Positions 7,443 through 13,582 of a stretch of 13,582 nucleotides of DNA are shown one piece after another. A program made the translations under genes and the position numbers. The DNA is taken from NCBI GenBank assembly GCA_016714085.1, contig JADJNW010000040.1, positions 1 to 13,582 on the forward strand, read 5' to 3'. Source of the stretch: Saprospiraceae bacterium (GTDB lineage: Bacteria > Bacteroidota > Bacteroidia > Chitinophagales > Saprospiraceae). How positions within the stretch are numbered: position 1 is the first letter of the stretch; every line of letters begins with the position of its first letter. The notes beneath the pieces were generated by a model that saw only the letters and a list, made by a program, of their open reading frames with translations, was not told the DNA's origin and did no database searches.

Positions 7443-8218
7443 ATGCGAAACGAAAAAAAGCTCCCCTCGCCCGCATTGCGGTAATAATACTCTTGTTAGG
7501 ATTAACCGCTTGCGTGAGTCACCAGGAATTAGTCAATTTTAATGAAGGCGCTGCCTTCCCTGCCTCACCAGAATTGATTACCAATATACCCGAATTGCGC
7601 ATCCAAAAGAAAGATATTTTGGCGATTTCGGTACAAACTACATTGGGATTGAATCCTGAAGATGTAGCGCCTTTCAATCTGCAAGGAGGTAATATTCCCG
7701 GGAATAGCCTGAACTATCAGGTAGATGGGAACGGCAATATAGAATTTCCGATGGTAGGGCAAGTGCATTTAGAGGGATTGACCTTATACGAAGCAAAGGA
7801 TACCCTCACCGAATTATTAACCAGAGATTTTAAAGCCCCGGTTGTCAATATCCGCTTTACGAGTTTTAAATTTACCATATTGGGCGAAGTATCAGGCCCG
7901 GGTACTTATACTTTACCCGATGATCGGGTGTCTATCCTGGATGCATTGGCATTTGGGGATATGACTTCTTATGCGGATCGCTACAATATCATGATCGTGC
8001 GCGAGCAAAACGGACAACGCGAATACGGCAATATCAATATCCACGACCGACAATTATTCCAATCGCCCTATTTTTACTTGCGACCCAACGATTTTATTTA
8101 TGTACACCCCTTGAAAGAAAAAGTAGGCACTGTAAGCGACCAGTTTACCAAAGTATTGCCCTGGATTGGGCTCGGTACCACCCTGCTCAACCTGATTATT
8201 ATTTTGACGCGTACTTAA
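7443..8218 (+). CDS. Wza-type polysaccharide export lipoprotein, start broken by a homopolymer slip
   Basis: Outer-membrane polysaccharide export protein that forms the exit channel with Wzc. An uninterrupted frame runs from 7415 to 8218 without an ATG. The ATG at 7443 is one frame off; adding one A to the seven-A run at about 7453-7459 joins it to KKAPLARIAVIILLLGLTAC, a lipoprotein signal peptide with lipobox LTAC and Cys at 7511-7513. The Poly_export domain follows (RIQKKDILAISVQT, then VDGNGNIEFPMVGQVHLEGL, TLYEAKDTL), then an SLBB-like domain (FTILGEVSGPGTYTLPDDRV, SILDALAFGDMTSYADR, RPNDFIYVHPL). A C-terminal hydrophobic helix (about 8159-8209, WIGLGTTLLNLIIIL) is typical of the family. 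About 258 residues, at the small end of the family. Wzc starts about 45 bases downstream. Confidence 0.9.
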
Positions 8219-8263
8219 CCTGATAGCAATTCCCTCTTTTATTGACTCTAAATAAGAAATGCT

Positions 8264-10672
8264 TTGAATCAAAATGGCGTATATAGCACCCCCGATCCCT
8301 TCCTCGCTGACGAGAAGCCGATAGACCTGCGTTTGATTATTTATAAATACCTGCTTCGCTATTGGTATTTGTATGCTCTGGGTTTGATGATTGCTTTGTC
8401 GATTGCCTTTGTTCGGCTGCGTTATGCCACCAAACAATATATGGTAAGAGGTACGATATTAATCAAAAATCCGGAAGGGGGAAGCACCGAAAGTATTTCG
8501 CAGGAAGCTATATTGGGAGAATTAGGCATTGCACCGAATAATAAAAATGTACAAAACGAAATCCAGATTCTGAAATCCCGTACCCTCATGACCGATGTGA
8601 TCCAGCGCTTGAAAACCTACATCATTTATGAAATGGAGGGGCGCATTGTGAATGGAGAGCAGTATTTGGATAGTCCTATTTTATTGGACACCTTTTCTTT
8701 GAATCCTGATCCTGAATTACAACGATTTAACATTGAAACGAAGCATATCGACGGACAGCGCTTTGCTATCGTAAAAGGGGAAGAAATCGTACAGGAAATA
8801 GCCTACGGTGATACTTTGCGCAATGAGCGGGGAATGTTTGTATTCAAACGCAATCCACTGTCGGGCTGGGGCAATAATAAAATGATTCTCAAATTCCGTA
8901 ACCCGGAAGATGTGGCTCAGAGCTATGCGAATAAATTGGGTGTACGTGTAGTGGGAGAATGGTCGAGCGTACTGGAATTAAGTTTGAAAGATCCGGTATC
9001 GCAAAAAGCAGCGGATATCATCAACGAATTGATCGAGTTGTATAACGAAGCGGCAATCAAAGACAAAAATAGCTCCGCCGAAAATACCTACGAATTTATT
9101 AACGAAAGGCTTCGATTGATAACTTCTGAATTATCAGAAGCGGAGGGTGATGTAGAACAATTCAAAACCAGGAATATCATTCCTTCCGAGATTACAGCGA
9201 ATGTTCAAAACTACTTGGAAGAATTTAATGCAAATGATAATGAATTATCAAAATTGCAGTTGCAGCAAAGTGCTTTATCGAATCTTGAAAACAATTTAAC
9301 TTCTGATCTCAATATTTCCGAGCTTCTGCCCTTAAATGCGATCATCGAAAGCGATGATTTAAGTTATCAAATCAACCAATACAATACACTGGTTCAAGAG
9401 CGAAAAAAACAATTAACAACCAAACAAGAGAGCCATCCCCTTATTATCCAAATCAACGATAAAATCGCTTCATCAAAAGCGACTATTCTTGCTATTTTGC
9501 GCAATGCCAAAGCCAACTTAGATCGGAGTATTCGGGTATTGGAAAATAAGAACAAAGAATTGCAATCGAAATTGCGCAATATTCCTAGTATCGAACGCGA
9601 CCTGATCGAAATTACACGACAGAAAAATATCAAGGAAAATCTATATATTTTCTTATTACAAAAACGCGAAGAGACCGCTATCTCGATGGCGGTGACGGTA
9701 TCCAACGCGCGGGTGATCGATGTGGCCAAACCTAATAATCAACCCATTGAACCAAAACCCAATTTGTATTATGCGATTGCTTTCTTTTTGGGTTTGGGTT
9801 TGCCATTAGGTTTTATTGTATCCCGCGATTTGCTCAACGATACCATTCAAACCACCGACGATATCAAGAACAATACCAAAGTACCTTTGTTGGGAAATGT
9901 AGGTTTTAGCAAAACAGATAGCAATATTGTGGTCAACCCCAATAGCCGTTCGGCGGTAGCGGAAATGTTCAGGATGCTGCGCACCAACCTGCAATTTATG
10001 ATCGCGGGGCAATCGCCACAAGTAATTCTGGTGACTTCGGGCGCCAGCGGTGAAGGTAAAACCTTTGTCACTATCAATCTGGCTATGAGCATTGCGATTT
10101 CGGGTAAAAAAACAGTGATCGTCAGTCTGGATTTGCGCAAACCCAAAGTGGGCAGATACCTCGAACAGGAAGAAACCAGAACAGGTATGACCACTTACCT
10201 GATCGGCGAAACTAATATAGAAAACATCATCCAGCCTTCGGGGCAGCATCCCAATTTATATTTTATCCCCAGCGGACCAATCCCACCTAATCCTGCGGAA
10301 TTGCTCATGCAAGATCGCACGGCAGCACTATTTGACTATCTGCGCGCGCATTTTGATTTTATTTTGATCGATACCCCGCCTGTGGGTTTGGTATCGGATG
10401 CCTTGCTTTTGAATGAATATCTGAATGGCGCTTTGTTTATTGTGCGGTTTGGGCAAACCAAAAGAAACGTACTCCAATTTGTAGAGGATTTGCAGCGGGA
10501 AAAGAAACTGAGTAAACTCGCTTTGGTATTCAATGGCGTCAAATCCAGAGGCAAGTACGGCTACGGCTATGGTTACGGCTATGGCTACGGTTATGGTTAC
10601 GGCTATTATGTGGAAGACGATAAAAAGGAAAAGAAACGCCGTATAAAAAGAGGAAACTTAATAAGTGAGTAG
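8264..10672 (+). CDS. Wzc-type tyrosine autokinase / polysaccharide co-polymerase
   Basis: An 802-residue inner-membrane protein controlling polysaccharide chain length and export. Order: cytoplasmic N-terminus, transmembrane helix about 35-50, Wzz domain, periplasmic coiled-coil with many Glu/Gln/Leu residues (about 270-470), GNVR-type segment, second helix about 502-520, then the BY-kinase. Kinase motifs: EMFRMLRTN (567-575), Walker A GASGEGKT (593-600), Walker A' VIVSLDLRKPK (618-628) and Walker B ILIDTPP (700-706). The C-terminus carries a Tyr tail of eight Tyr-Gly pairs plus Tyr-Tyr (765-782), the expected autophosphorylation site, followed by an acidic then basic end. The start used is TTG 8264. 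An ATG at 8259 is out of frame and would read M-L-L-N-Q-N-G if one T were added, so a base slip is possible. No ATG upstream of the first helix is in frame. CpsB and Wza are just upstream, so one transcript is likely. Confidence 0.95.
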   Translation: MNQNGVYSTPDPFLADEKPIDLRLIIYKYLLRYWYLYALGLMIALSIAFVRLRYATKQYMVRGTILIKNPEGGSTESISQEAILGELGIAPNNKNVQNEIQILKSRTLMTDVIQRLKTYIIYEMEGRIVNGEQYLDSPILLDTFSLNPDPELQRFNIETKHIDGQRFAIVKGEEIVQEIAYGDTLRNERGMFVFKRNPLSGWGNNKMILKFRNPEDVAQSYANKLGVRVVGEWSSVLELSLKDPVSQKAADIINELIELYNEAAIKDKNSSAENTYEFINERLRLITSELSEAEGDVEQFKTRNIIPSEITANVQNYLEEFNANDNELSKLQLQQSALSNLENNLTSDLNISELLPLNAIIESDDLSYQINQYNTLVQERKKQLTTKQESHPLIIQINDKIASSKATILAILRNAKANLDRSIRVLENKNKELQSKLRNIPSIERDLIEITRQKNIKENLYIFLLQKREETAISMAVTVSNARVIDVAKPNNQPIEPKPNLYYAIAFFLGLGLPLGFIVSRDLLNDTIQTTDDIKNNTKVPLLGNVGFSKTDSNIVVNPNSRSAVAEMFRMLRTNLQFMIAGQSPQVILVTSGASGEGKTFVTINLAMSIAISGKKTVIVSLDLRKPKVGRYLEQEETRTGMTTYLIGETNIENIIQPSGQHPNLYFIPSGPIPPNPAELLMQDRTAALFDYLRAHFDFILIDTPPVGLVSDALLLNEYLNGALFIVRFGQTKRNVLQFVEDLQREKKLSKLALVFNGVKSRGKYGYGYGYGYGYGYGYGYYVEDDKKEKKRRIKRGNLISE
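10556..10609 (+). repeat. Tyr-Gly codon repeat in the Wzc tail
   Basis: Eight consecutive Tyr-Gly codon pairs followed by two Tyr codons. TAC/TAT and GGC/GGT alternate irregularly, so the DNA is a diverged 6-base repeat (TAYGGY) rather than a perfect microsatellite. It encodes the phosphorylatable tail of the kinase. Confidence 0.9.
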
Positions 10673-10885
10673 TTGGATAGTTTTTCCCAAGATACAAGGA
10701 CTCCTGAGGGGATGTTGATCAATAGCCTAAATCTTATCTATTTGAAAATCAAATAATTATTCTGTATTTACACAAGTTTATTATGCCCACTCACTTACTA
10801 TATAGCCAAACATGATCGATTTCAAGTAAAAACTCATGTTTTAATAAAGATTTACTTCATCGTGTACGCACTCAATTATCAACAT
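10673..10885. other. Intergenic region between convergent genes
   Basis: AT-rich sequence after the Wzc stop with no convincing open frame. I see no strong plus-strand terminator directly after the Wzc stop codon; the only clear hairpin is the one at 10886-10919. Nothing else is recognised. Confidence 0.5.
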
Positions 10886-10919
10886 AAAAAATGCCCTCTT
10901 TCGATCAAAAAAGAGGGCA
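10886..10919 (-). terminator. Rho-independent terminator for the minus-strand gene
   Basis: A perfect 10-bp stem (TGCCCTCTTT at 10892-10901 with AAAGAGGGCA at 10910-10919) with an 8-base loop. Read on the minus strand it is followed at once by six T (A-run at 10886-10891), the standard intrinsic terminator form, about 70 bases past the stop of the minus-strand gene. On the plus strand the T-run (about 10925-10931) is offset by several bases, so it may also weakly stop transcripts coming from Wzc. Confidence 0.85.
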
Positions 10920-10990
10920 CGAAATGTTTTTTACTGGCACAAAGTGGTTTTGTTTTGTATCAATAGATCATCCAAAACCATTGTCCTGTG

Positions 10991-11525
10991 CTAAGCTGCC
11001 GAAGAAAGATCGATATCCTCGGAAAGTGGTTCTTCCGAATTGGTAAAACCTTCTTCTGCATTGCCTTGCGGGCCTTGACCTTCAAAGCGTACTTTCAGTT
11101 TGGCATGGGCGGTATCCATACCCGGCATACCGGCTTCAGCGGCGATGCGAGTGAGCTTGTACAATACCAAGCTGGTTTGATAAGCTTCCGAACCTGCCAG
11201 CATTTGTGTGTCACGCACGCGCTCGTACAGCTGTTCTAACGGGAATAGCAGTTCGCTCAATTGCAAACAAAGGTAAAATCTTGCTCCAATTCATGTACAG
11301 TCAGGTAATACGGCAGTACTTCGGGGTTTTCCGCGCTACTTCGATGGCATCGCCCACGAAAAGCTTGTTGGAGCGGTTGATCTTGGCGAGTTTCTTTCGC
11401 TCTTCCAGGGTTAAACCCAAAAGGAACGGCATCCGGTTGCGGATTTCCTGAATCGCCTGCTTGATGGCGTTAAAATCATCTGGATTGAGGCTCGCGCTGA
11501 CGCGGTTGTTTCCAATGTTATTCAT
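10991..11525 (-). pseudogene. Conserved small helical protein of unknown function, frameshifted
   Basis: Reads from ATG at 11525 down to TAG at 10991-10993. The N-terminal frame, MNNIGNNRVSASLNPDDFNA then IRNRMPFLLGLTLEERKKLA and SNKLFVGDAIEVARK, ends early at 11301. Adding one base after ARK gives N-P-E-V-L-P-Y-Y-L-T-V-H-E-L-E-Q-D-F-T-F, and a second slip near 11262 leads into QLSELLFPLEQLYERVRDTQ, MLAGSEAYQTSLVLYKLTRI and an acidic tail ending DIDLSSAA. The joined product is about 178 residues, mostly helical, soluble, with no signal peptide. It resembles a small protein I have seen often in Bacteroidota genomes that usually starts MN.IG.NRVSA.L, but I know of no assigned function. It faces the polysaccharide genes and has its own terminator, so it is probably an independent unit. 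Confidence 0.7.
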
Positions 11526-11824
11526 TGGTGTGCAAATTTTAAAATGAAAAAATATTTTATTATCGATTTTTGACGAACATCCTTTGGTGAAGTCACATTC
11601 CTGCCATTTATTTTTTTAAAAATTTTCTCAAAAGCCAATAAAATCAAATGAGTGATGGATCACGGATTTGTCCCGGCAGGACAATATATTGGTAGAATCG
11701 TATATATCATTTATTATGCGTGCCATTGGTACGCTTTATATATGCACGTTAAGCCAGGTAGTTCTACCGATTTTTAATATAAGAACGGGTTGGGACAGCA
11801 TACATAGGTTCTATGAAATCAGTA
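11526..11824. promoter_or_regulatory. Intergenic region between divergent genes
   Basis: AT-rich region between the minus-strand small gene and the Wzm-like gene; promoters in both directions are expected here from orientation, but I cannot place a convincing -33/-7 pair. It contains a 6-bp inverted repeat TTGTCC-CGGCA-GGACAA at 11668-11684. A 66-codon open frame beginning at this point has no family signature and is not called. Confidence 0.4.
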
Positions 11825-12149
11825 GGGTCAATTATCTTTCAGACATAATTGGGGATCTCCAAACATAGTTAAGCTATCCCTTGCACCCCCTGCATTATAT
11901 TTCAGATATAGTTGGGGTACTTTGAAACATAATTGAATTATCTTTTGCGCCTCCCCCTCATTCTATTTCAAATATAATTAGGGGTATCCCAAAACATAAT
12001 TGAACTATTCTTTACACCCCCTCAACTATGTTTCAGACATAATAAGGGGTACTTTAAAATATAATGGAACTATCCGCTGCACCTCCCCTAACTATCTTTC
12101 GGATAGTGAATTATACTTGAAGGGAGGGTAAACTATGTTTTTCAGAAAA
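11825..12149 (+). repeat. Array of about five imperfect 65-bp tandem repeats running into the Wzm-like start codon
   Basis: The motif ACTATnTTTCAGAnATA recurs with TTTC(A/G) at 11837, 11900, 11966, 12031 and 12097, giving periods of 63, 66, 65 and 66 bases, with a further partial match at 12140, where the spacing shrinks to 43. Each unit has the same internal order: a short inverted repeat (for example TATGT-TTCAG-ACATA at 12028-12042, or ACTATC-TTTCG-GATAGT at about 12091-12107), a GGGG(T/A) block, a second dyad (ATAATTGAATTAT in unit two) and a CACCCCC or CCTCCCC block. The GGGG and CCCC blocks could close an outer stem. Units differ by many substitutions, so the array is old or selected for structure rather than exact sequence. 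Confidence 0.8.
12122..12128 (+). promoter_or_regulatory. Possible ribosome binding site for the Wzm-like gene
   Basis: GGGAGGG lies 6 bases before the ATG at 12135, an unusually purine-rich site for this window, where most starts have none. It supports that ATG as the start. Confidence 0.5.
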
Positions 12150-13018
12150 AAGGAATTAAAAACGAAACACTTGGTTAAATCAAACCTGCCCAATCCATCT
12201 TCCGAATATTCCACGGTCATTAAACCTTCCAAAGGCTGGCAGTCGGTGGATTGGAAAGAATTGTACCGCTATAAAGACCTGCTGTATTTTTCTCACGGTG
12301 CGCGGCATCAAGGCTCGATATGCTCAATCCATCCTTGGCGTAGGCTGGGCGGTGATTCAGCACTTCTTTACCACGCTGGTTTTACCGTCGTATTTGGCAA
12401 TCTGGCAGGTATCAGTTCGGATGGCGTGCCGTATATTGTTGTTCGGCTTGACGGCAATGATGCCCTGGAATTATTTCTCCCGGCACTTTGACCGAATCAT
12501 CCAATAGTCTGGTGCAAAATGCCAATATGATTACCAAAGTATATTTCTCACGGCTGTAATTACCATTATCTGCGGCCCTTTCCAAACTATTGGATTTCCT
12601 GATTGGTATGGTTTACTGGCAGGTTTATGATCTATTTTCAATTTGTACCGTCCATTGGCATACTGGCTACCTTTATTATTATTGATATTGATTACTTCCC
12701 TGGGCTTAGGCATGATTCTCTCTGCGATGGCGTACAATATAGAGATGTGAAACGCGGGCTCTTTTTGTCGTGCAATTGTTGATGTATGCTGCGCCAGTCG
12801 TATATCCTGCTTCCAAAGTACCGGAAGAGTACTTGTTTAGTATAGTCTCCAATCCAATGGTTGAAGGGTGATAGAAGGTTTTCGTTTCCGCACTGTTGCA
12901 TACCAATCCAATGCCCTGGAATTTGATTTTGGAGGGTGGCATTGTATCTGTTTTGTTATTTGTATTCGGAACTTTTTATTTCCGGAAAATGGAGAAGGTG
13001 TTTGCGGATGTAGCGTGA
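12135..13018 (+). pseudogene. Wzm-type polysaccharide ABC transporter permease, frameshifted
   Basis: ABC-2 family inner-membrane permease for O-antigen, teichoic-acid-like or capsular glycan export, normally paired with a Wzt ATPase. The N-terminus, MFFRKKELKTKHLVKSNLPN then WKELYRYKDLLYF, is in one frame to about 12290. Frame changes then give VRGIKARYAQSILGVGWAVI, VVFGNLAGISSDGVPYIV, FGLTAMMPWNYFS, SLVQNANMITKVYFPR, LLDFLIG, LLLLILITSLGLGMILSAMA, YRDVKRGLFF and QLLMYAAPVVYPASKVPEEY. The C-terminus follows as FSIVSNPMV, ALLHTNPMPWN, LLFVFGTFYFRKMEKVFADV and a stop at 13016-13018. These are the RGIKARY.QS.LG..WA, PW.YF and Y.DVK motifs of the family, with about six transmembrane stretches. 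Total length, about 294 codons, matches intact homologs, so breaks are small indels (eight or more) rather than deletions. The matching ATPase gene is not in the window. Confidence 0.88.
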
Positions 13019-13026
13019 GTTGAAGG

Positions 13027-13112
13027 GAATTGGTGGAATTGGTTGATCGGTTGAATTGGGAGAAAATGGTGGGGCGGATTGGCTTCGGAACTGGAGGAAT
13101 CGGTGGAATTGG
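13027..13112. repeat. GAATTGG short repeats, upstream cluster
   Basis: GAATTGG occurs at 13027-13033, 13036-13042, 13053-13059 and 13106-13112, with near copies (GGATTGG, GGAACTGG, GGAATCGG) between. The stretch is G/T-rich on the plus strand, unlike flanking DNA, and non-coding. It lies between the Wzm-like stop and the S23 gene. Confidence 0.7.
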
Positions 13113-13172
13113 AAATCCGCTTGCCCCAGCTACCGATTACCCGATTTACCCCTTATACTGTCCCACTAAAAA

Positions 13173-13552
13173 ATGAAAGACTACCAATTCCCATTTGAAA
13201 GCTAGCCATCTGGCAAGAATCGAGAATCGCGGTATCCAAGATATACAAGGCAACGGCATCTTTTCCAAGAGAAGAACAATTTGGCTTGACCTCACAGGTT
13301 AGTCAAGACATCGTGTCAGTGGCGTCTAATATTGCGGAAGGAGAAGCAAGATTAGGACAAAGGACCAGTTACGTTTTTAGCGATTGCCTATTCCAGTTTA
13401 ATGGAAGTATTAGACCAATTGATCATGGCAACCGACTTACAAATGCTGCACCAGACACAATTGAGGAACTCAAAGTTGACATTGGATCACTCAGTAATAA
13501 AATCAACGCTTTATATAATTATCGGAAAGAGAAAAAGGGTGGGAATGGTTGA
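13173..13552 (+). pseudogene. S23-type four-helix-bundle protein, frameshifted
   Basis: Small protein of the four-helix-bundle family first named after 23S rRNA intervening-sequence ORFs. The ATG at 13173 gives MKDYQFPFE; frame changes follow through (L)AIWQESR, a Y-K-A-T-A-S-F-P-R-E-E-Q-F-GLTSQV segment, the signature VSVASNIAEGEARLG (about 13314-13358), FLAIAYSSLMEVLDQLIMAT (about 13377-13436), L..LSNKINALYNYRKEK and TGA at 13550-13552. Length of about 126 residues matches the family. At least four frame breaks are needed, and the usual RR.. before SVSVASN is garbled to SQDI. Function is not known beyond the fold. In Bacteroidota such genes often appear inside polysaccharide loci, here between the permease and presumably its ATPase partner. 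Confidence 0.82.
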
Positions 13553-13558
13553 ACTGGG

Positions 13559-13582
13559 GAATTGGTTAAGCTGGTAGAATTG
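13559..13582. repeat. GAATTGG short repeats, downstream cluster (runs off the window)
   Basis: GAATTGG at 13559-13565 and a second copy cut by the window end (GAATTG at 13577-13582), directly after the S23 gene stop. Same motif as the cluster upstream of that gene, so the gene is bracketed by the repeat. Confidence 0.6.

Noticed and set aside
9806..10249. Long minus-strand open frames (147 and 115 codons) inside the Wzc gene
   Set aside because: They are shadows of the strongly supported kinase coding sequence.
10940..10983. TGGTTTTG/CAAAACCA dyad as a second terminator
   Set aside because: Long AT-rich loop, weak stem and no following T-run; the hairpin at 10892-10919 is far better.
11668..11868. 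66-codon plus-strand open frame starting at TTG 11668
   Set aside because: No ATG, no family resemblance, runs into the repeat array; likely chance in AT-rich DNA.
11825..12149. CRISPR array or integron attC array for the 65-bp repeats
   Set aside because: The whole unit repeats imperfectly with no unique spacers, and there are no cas genes, integrase or conserved attC core sites.
1..13582. Insertion sequences, tRNA or rRNA genes
   Set aside because: No transposase motifs, terminal inverted repeats, cloverleaf or rRNA-like sequence was seen anywhere in the window.

Overview
The window looks like part of a capsular or exopolysaccharide biosynthesis and export locus from a member of the Bacteroidota. 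A Saprospiria/Lewinella-like relative is my best guess, but it is only a guess. The reasons are a UpxY-type NusG antiterminator inside the locus, the Bacteroidota-style CpsB phosphatase / Wza lipoprotein / Wzc kinase trio, a DUF2061-CysC pair, a DUF433/DUF5615 toxin-antitoxin pair, and an S23-type four-helix-bundle gene flanked by GAATTGG repeats. Genes rarely show a convincing Shine-Dalgarno site.

Layout, left to right. Positions 1-3926 (all +) hold a 3' fragment of a UDP-sugar 6-dehydrogenase (TviB/WbpA type), a UpxY/NusG-like antiterminator, an unrecognised coding region, and a WlbA/WbpB-type UDP-sugar 3-dehydrogenase. All four are shredded by indels yet remain readable at the protein level when frames are switched. 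Positions 3996-5974 hold a DUF2061 membrane protein, adenylyl-sulfate kinase (CysC) and a UDP-glucuronate 4-epimerase-like enzyme with one frame break. Positions 6033-6534 hold a broken DUF433 antitoxin / DUF5615 toxin pair. Positions 6540-10672 are the cleanest part: a CpsB/YwqE tyrosine phosphatase, a Wza-type export lipoprotein (start broken in an A-run) and a large Wzc tyrosine kinase ending in a (Tyr-Gly)8 tail. A small conserved gene on the opposite strand (10991-11525) with its own terminator follows. Next is a 600-base intergenic region whose last half is an array of about five imperfect 65-bp repeats. It leads directly into a frameshifted Wzm-type ABC permease (12135-13018). The window ends with an S23 four-helix-bundle gene set between GAATTGG repeats.

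How the genes fit together: the two dehydrogenases are consecutive steps toward diacetamido-uronic acid sugars (UDP-GlcNAc to UDP-GlcNAcA to the 3-keto form). The epimerase would supply another uronic acid. CysC could supply PAPS for sulfation of the glycan. Wzc, CpsB and Wza form the kinase / phosphatase / outer-membrane channel set for export. Wzm is half of a separate ABC exporter whose ATPase probably lies beyond the right edge.

The main caveat is the frame breaks. They are dense at 1-3926 and 12290-13552 and sparse in the middle. Indels dominate, while catalytic motifs are largely kept. I think sequencing or gap-filling error is at least as likely as true gene decay.
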